Below are positions 58,355 to 64,000 of a stretch of 64,000 nt of DNA, piece after piece (within the stretch, counting starts at the first letter, position 1; each line of letters begins with the position of its first letter). The DNA is from Humulus lupulus (lineage: Eukaryota > Streptophyta > Magnoliopsida > Rosales > Cannabaceae). Under the pieces are notes generated by a model that worked only from the letters and a program-made list of their open reading frames with translations, was not told the DNA's origin and did no database searches. Position numbers and translations under genes: made by a program. Where the stretch lies: positions 104,175,143-104,239,142 of the forward strand of contig NC_084799.1 in NCBI RefSeq assembly GCF_963169125.1. The letters run 5' to 3'.

Positions 58355-61300
58355 GGTTTCTAGTGTTGGGACCATTTATACTGTTTTGATTGATTCTGGT
58401 GCTATGCACTCTTTTGTTGATAGTAGGATTATTGATGGATTGTGTAGACCTTGTGACTTTTATCCTATGGGGTTTGGTACTATGCTGCCTATTGGGGAGT
58501 TAGTGATTTCCACGAGATGGGTCAGATCACTACCGGTGACAGTGGATGGCAGGGAGTTGTCAGTTGACTTGATAGAGTTGGCTATGACTGACTTTGATAT
58601 AATTCTGGGTATGGACTGGTTATAGAAGTATGGGGCAATGATTGATTGCAAGAAGAAGATGGTAACCTTTGAGCATGAGGGTGAGGATCCCTTCATATTT
58701 GTTGGCATCGTGCATGGACCCCGTATACCTGTGATATCTGTACTTAGAGCTAAAGACCTATTGCAGGGGGGATGCATAGGATTCTTAGCTAGTGTGGTGG
58801 ATATCACTCAGGTTGTGCCAGTGGGACCAGGATGGACTAGATTAGTCTGTGAGTTTCTGGATGTATTTCCAGAGGATCTGTCAGGGTTACCTCCACACAG
58901 GGAAAAAGAGTTTGTGATATAACTGGTGCCATGGACAAAGCGAGTGTCTAGGGCACCTTATAGGATGGCTTCAGCGGAGCATAAGGAACTAAAGGTTCAA
59001 TTATAGGAGTTACTAGATTTGGGTTTCATCAGGCCCATGTTTTCACCATGGGGCGCACCATTTATCTTCGCGAAGAAGAACGATGGATCTCTGAGGATGT
59101 GTATCAATTATAGAGAATCGAACAAGTTGACTATCAATAACAGGTTTCCTTTGGCAAGGATTGATGATCTATTTGATCAATTATAGGGTAGAATGGTATT
59201 CTCCAAGATAGATCTTCGATTTGGTTATCACCATATAAGGATCAGGGAGGAGGATATACCGCATAAATCTTTTCGCACCAGGTACGAGAATTCTGAGTTT
59301 TTGGTGATGTCATTTGGATTGACTAATGCCCAGTAGCATTTATGGATCTGATGAACAGGGTGTTCAAAGATCAATTGGATCAGTTTGTAATCATCTTTAT
59401 CAACGATATATTGGTATACTCTCAGTCAGAGACAGAGCACGAGCAACATCTTAGATTGGTACTACAAAGGCTGAGAGAACACATGTTGTATGAAAAAATC
59501 AAGAAGTGCAAATTCTGGTTGCCACAGGTGACTTTCTTAGGTCACATAGTCTTTAAGGATTGAATTATGGTGGATCTAGCAAAGATTGAGGCGGTCAAAG
59601 ATTGGCCTAGGCCGAAGAATTCTTCAGAGATCAGAAGTTTCTTAGGGATGGCAGGTTATTATAGACGCTTTTCGGAGGGGTTTTCCGAGATTGCGTCACC
59701 ACTGACAGAGTTGACATGCAAGATTCAGAGGTTTATATGGTCAGACAGGTGTCAGGACAGTTTCTAGAGATTGAAGAAGAATTTGATCACTGCTCCCATT
59801 CTAAGTCTTCCTATATATCATGACAAGTTTGTGGTTTATTGTGACGCCTTGAGGCAGGGCCTAGGTTGTGTCCTTATGCAGATAGGGAAGGTGATTGCCT
59901 ATGCATCATGTCAGCTGAAGGAGTATGAGAAAAGGTACCCCACACATGATCTAGAACTTGCAGTAGTGATTTTTGCATTGAAGGTGTGGCAACACTACTT
60001 GTATGGTGGGAAGTGTGAGATATAAATATATCACAAGAGTTTGAAATACTTCTTCACCCAGAAGGATTTGAATATGAGGCAGAGACGTTGGTTAGACCTG
60101 GTGAAGGATTATGATTATGAGATCCTCTATCACCCAGGGAAAGCCAACGTGGTAGCAGATGCCTTAAGCTGGAAGGGTCCAGGACAGTGGTATAGTGCTA
60201 GGCATATATCCAGGGAGTTAACTGGGTATTAAGCTAGTGGTGGGCCAGTTAGCCAACATCGCCCTATAGTCTACTCTTTTGGAGAGGATCAAGGAGAAGC
60301 TATTGAGTGATCTACAGTTGGGAAAGAATGGAGGGGATGTCCTAACTGGAGTAGCTAAGGACTATACAATGCCAAACATGGGTTTATAGAGATACAAGGA
60401 TCGGATTTGTGTTTCGATGGAAACTGGGATCAGGTGGGAGATTCTAAATGAATCTAATACTACCCCTTATTCTCTACATCCATGCACCACAAAGATGTAC
60501 CAGGATATGAAAGTTTTATATTAGTGGCCTGGGATAAGGATGGATGTGACTGAGTACATGATGAAGTGCCTGACCTGTCAACAAGTCAAGGCAGAGCCTC
60601 AGAGACAAGTAGGGAGGTTGCAGCCTCTGGATATCCCATAATGGAAATAGGAGGACATCACGATGGATTTCATGGTAGGATTGCCCAATACAGTGGGGCA
60701 GCACAATTCGGTCTAGGTCATCGTGGATCGGTATACAAAATCAGCTAATTTTCTACTAGTGAGGATGGATTACACGACTGACTAGTATGCAAATCTCTAT
60801 GTGAGAGAGATTGTACGCCTTCATGGGACTCCGAGGTCTATCATGTCTGATATGGACCCTATCTTTACTTCCAAGTTTTGAGGAAGTTTACAGAAGGCGA
60901 TGGGTACACAGCTGAAGTTCAGTACAACTTATCATTCTCAGACCGATGGTCAGCCTAAGAGGACTATCCAGATACTAGAGGACATGCTGAGGGCATGTGT
61001 ATTGGACATTGAGGGGTCTTGGAGTAAATATTTTCCTCTGATAGAGTTTTCCTATAACAATAGCTACCAGTCGACTATTGGAGTGACACCTTATGAGATG
61101 TTGTATGGTAGGAGGTGTAGATCACCCATTCACTGGGATGAGATGGGTGAGAGGAGGTCTTGAGGTAGTTTAGAGGACCACTGAGGGTATTGAAAAGATT
61201 AGAGCTCAGATGCTCGCATCTCAAAGTAGATAGAAGAGTTATTTAGACCCAAAGCAGAGGGACGTGGAGTTCTAAGTGGGAGACTATGTCTTCCTTAGGG

Positions 61301-61686
61301 TTTCACCACTGAGAGGGGTGAAGATTTGGGAAGAAGGGCAAGCTGAGCCCCAGGTTTGTTGGACCATTTGAGATCCTGGAGAGGATCGGTTAGGTGGCCT
61401 ATAGGTTGGCCTTACCCCTGCATTGTCTAGTGTGCACAACGTATTTCATATTTCCATGTTGAGAAAGTATGTATCAAACGGGACTCATGTGTTGAGTTAC
61501 AAGGATCTGGAACTGAAGAGCGATTTATCCTATGAGGAGTAGCCAGTTAAGATTTTATACAGGAAGGACAAGGTCATGAGGAACAAGACTATACCTTTAG
61601 TTAAGGTATTATGAAGGAACAATAAGGTCGAGGAAGCGACCTGGGACTGGAGGCAGATACGCAGAATCAGTATCCCAAGCTGTTCA
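58355..61686 (+). pseudogene. Old Tekay pol (decayed)
   Basis: It follows the intact Pol domain by domain. Protease DSGAMHSF is at about 58395. In [11 protein letters not shown] (about 59398) has Asn for the first catalytic Asp. RNase H is at about 59820-60160. In the integrase, SDMDPIFTSKF has a stop soon after, and the catalytic Glu is Lys (QPKRT, about 60950). A chromodomain-like tail ends near 61686. More than a dozen stops and several frameshifts. The 35-40 bases with hairpin and PPT before the 3' LTR are missing. Confidence 0.87.
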
Positions 61687-62781
61687 TGTAATGTTCCAAA
61701 AATGCTAATAAGGTTTAGTGCCTTGATTAACGTGTTGGGAGGACATAATTGGATATATGTGTGATTAATTGATTAAATGCGTGACTACGTGGCTTGCATG
61801 ATTTATATGATAATATGAATATATCTACATGCATGTTTATGTGTATTAAATATGCATGTGGGTCTGTTCTTGTTGATAATGGCATATTTATAATTTTGGC
61901 TTATTGCAGGCATAAATGTGATTATATGTGTTAAATGATTGAGACCACATTATTATGTGGATATATTTGCAGTGTTAAGCTCGAGGCGATCCTAGTGAAC
62001 GGATTAGAGGAATAGTCACAGCAGGGTTCAATACCCAGCTCGGGGTGAGCCTAGGGGTATTTTGGGAAATTTAACTTATATTTGGGATTTATCGAGTAAC
62101 GAGTAAGTATTTGGTAATTAGTTGGGCATGTCAGGATTAATTGGGAATTTGTAGGACGACTCGAGGAATATGCGGGAAATGAGGCAAATGATCATTTTGC
62201 CCTTATGGGCAATAAAGGGCTGAGTTATTATTAGGGGCATTTTGGTCTTTATGATTAAATATATAGTAGAATAAGCTTAAGGAAATAACCAGAATACATT
62301 AGAATATATCTCATACTCTCTCTATCATGTTCCTTCTCTCCCTTTGGTGTGCTTGGGGAAATTCTTGAAGGAAAAGCTTAGGAATTGAGCTGAAAATTTT
62401 GTGAATTAATCTAGGAGTAGACAAAGGAATAGCTCAGGATCAAAGCCATTAACTGAGGTAAGATTTAGGTCTTGATTCTTCTGGAAATTGTCAGTGTTAA
62501 GATAAGTTTTGGCTGAGTTTTTAGATGTTGTTTGATTACTGAATTGGGGTGGTAATTGTGGTTGATTTTTGGGTGATTATAATGCCTAGGCTATGTGGTT
62601 AAGAGTCCTAGACTCAATTCTAGGTTTAGTTTAGGGTTACAAGGAACTTTTGATGAATTAGGTTGGGAGAAAATGCAGGAAAAGCCCCAAGATTTCTAGG
62701 TTCACGGGGGTGCGCCGTGACCCAGTTCTTGGGCGCCGCGGCCCGCGTGATCGCAGAAGCGCTGGGGGGCTTGCTATTTTG
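61687..62781 (+). repeat. Old Tekay 3' LTR, 5' half
   Basis: It begins TGTAATGTTCC and resembles 49145 onward, with the AACTGAGGTAAG motif near 62453 and GGCGCCGCGGCCC near 62733. It stops at about 62781, where Tat RT sequence begins. The second half, including the LTR end, is lost. Confidence 0.82.
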
Positions 62782-64000
62782 TAGGTTCCCCGCGGACAAG
62801 CTCCTCTCCAATGGGTTTATCCGAGAAGCCCAATACTCCAGGTAGCTACCCAGTCCTGTTCTCGTGCCCAAGTTAAATGACACTTGGAGGACATGCATTG
62901 ATTTTTTAGAACATAACAAGGCTTGTCCGAATGACTACTTCCCACTCCCCAAGATAGACCAGATGGTCGACGGCTACGAGTTGTTGTCATTCATGGATGC
63001 ATACTCGGGATATAACCATATATCCATGCACGTCGTAGATTAGGAGCACACTAGCTTTCGAACCGATAAGGGTGTCTATTGTTACATCATGATGCCTTTC
63101 GAGCTGAAAAATGTCGGCACCATCTACTAGAGGCTAGTTAACAAGATGTTTAAGAACCAGTTGGGGCAAAACATGGAGGTTTATGTGGATGACATGTTGG
63201 TCAAGTCTAGGACTGTCCCTGACCATGTGGGCGACTTGACTGAGGTTTTCACGATGCTCCACCGGTTTGGAATGAAATTAAACCCCCAAAAGTGCACATT
63301 TGGGGTCGCCTCTGGTAAGTTCCTAGGATTCATTGTCAGTGCTGGGGGAAGTGAGGCGAACCCCGAGAAGATCAAGGCCCTAATCAAGATTCCATCTCTT
63401 CAGAAACATAAAGACGTTTAGAGCTTGACAGGGAGGATCGCAACTCTAAGCCATTTTTGTCTCCAAGGTAACAGATAAGTGTGTCCCTTTCATCAATGTC
63501 CTCCGAGGGAGTCATAGGCTTGAATGGATGGAAGAGTGCGAATAGGCATTCCAATAGTTCAAGGCGCACATGGAAAACCCTCCGATTTTGTCTGACATCA
63601 CCTACCATCTGAGGATTGCCATTAAAGATCAGGAACTCACCGATTTCATCACCAAGTGCAGAGGGAATCAGGAGAAGATTAAGGGTACTCCAGTGGTCGG
63701 ACCATCCTGGAAGATGTTTGTGAATGGGTCTTCAAATGAAAATGGTGCAGGGGCGTGACTTATTTTGGTTTCCCCTGAGGCGCATAGGGTGCATTGTGCC
63801 CTTTGCTTTGGGTTTAGCGCCTCTAACAATTAAGCGGAATACGAAGCCTTAATCGCTGGGCTGTGCGTGGCACTGTAGCTCAAGTCCGACGGGCTCGAGA
63901 TCTTTAGCGATTCCCAACTCGTTGTGAACTAGGTTCTCAGAGAGTACCAGGCTCGGGGAACAAAGATGGCAGCGTACCTAGCAAAGGCTCAAGAAATGCT
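62782..64000 (+). pseudogene. Tat-lineage pol fragment, plus strand (decayed)
   Basis: RT blocks are WRTCIDFLEHNKACPNDYFPLP, LLSFMDAYSGYNHISM, MMPFELKNVGT and the catalytic YVDDMLVK (about 63181). KLNPQKCTFGVASGKFLGF follows. Near 63605-63625 the text jumps from the start of the first RNase H straight to KDQELTDFI, so most of that domain is deleted. The second RNase H follows (KMFVNGSSNENGAGA, AEYEALIAGL, FSDSQLVVN) and runs off the window. Stops at several places, including 63042, 63129 and 63421. Compared with the copy at 14375-29230 it keeps the SDSQLV Asp. Confidence 0.85.

Larger units (their letters stand above)
49145..62781 (+). mobile_element. Old Tekay element, decayed and twice invaded
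   Basis: The 5' LTR pieces are 49145-50156, 52696-53981 and 56362-56505 (about 2.4 kb together). Then come a primer site TCGTATCAGAGC (56509-56520, one mismatch), a leader, gag (57163 on), pol, and a 3' LTR truncated at about 62781. Order and sequence follow the intact element, with many stops. The two intruders in its 5' LTR each have their own ends. It is older than both. The left target duplication cannot be paired because the right LTR end is missing. Confidence 0.88.

Noticed and set aside
1..64000. tRNA, rRNA or other structural RNA genes
   Set aside because: None recognised. The only tRNA-related sequences are the 12-base primer sites.

Overview
The window is a transposon nest from a nuclear plant chromosome. 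Nearly all of it is LTR-retrotransposon DNA of families known from seed plants: Ty3/gypsy Tekay (Del), Tat and Athila, plus Ty1/copia-like pieces. AT-rich remnants, one MITE and a small chimera of two plant gene fragments make up the rest. Retroelement introns, the initiator-Met-tRNA primer sites and the plant gene fragments (YUCCA-type flavin monooxygenase, MsrA) fit a dicot with a large, repeat-rich genome. I cannot name the species from sequence alone. I see no intact host gene, no tRNA or rRNA gene and no prokaryotic feature.

Layout. 1-7078 and 7079-14374 hold two related elements (here LARD-1 and LARD-2) with Tekay-type LTRs of about 2.4 kb, an initiator-Met primer site, and a shared 4.2-4.4 kb interior without recognisable gag-pol. 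LARD-1 sits inside the 5' LTR of LARD-2, and LARD-2 sits inside a minus-strand Tat element. 14375-29230 is that Tat element: 5' LTR, gag, protease, RT, RNase H, second (archaeal-type) RNase H, integrase, and an extra spliced ORF on the opposite strand. It is broken by two solo LTRs (18987-21366 and 23416-25871). 29231-31172 is the 3' end of a copia element that the Tat element interrupted. 31201-33134 is a diverged solo LTR, and 33135-35343 is AT-rich remnant DNA.

35645-44965 is the only intact transposon: a 9.3 kb Tekay chromovirus with one uninterrupted Gag-Pol ORF, LTRs differing at 5 substitutions and one 1-bp indel, and the target-site duplication AAATA. It landed in a roughly 417-bp Mutator-like MITE that still has its 9-bp duplication. 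45891-47575 is a candidate nonautonomous TIR element carrying fragments of two unrelated plant genes. 48096-49144 is a decayed Athila pol. 49145-62781 is an old, stop-riddled Tekay element whose 5' LTR has taken two later insertions (a minus-strand solo LTR, and a 2.4 kb solo LTR with duplication AAGTC). The window ends in a decayed plus-strand Tat pol with an internal deletion.

How the parts relate. The intact Tekay copy supplies every protein needed for reverse transcription and integration. The gag-pol-less copies keep matching primer site, 5' leader, pre-PPT hairpin, PPT and LTR ends, so they look like dependants of a Tekay element of this lineage. The most unusual shared signal is a set of splice-site-like motifs inside all the Tekay-type LTRs, outlining a small exon of about 70-85 bp, with GC-rich palindromes in the predicted first intron.
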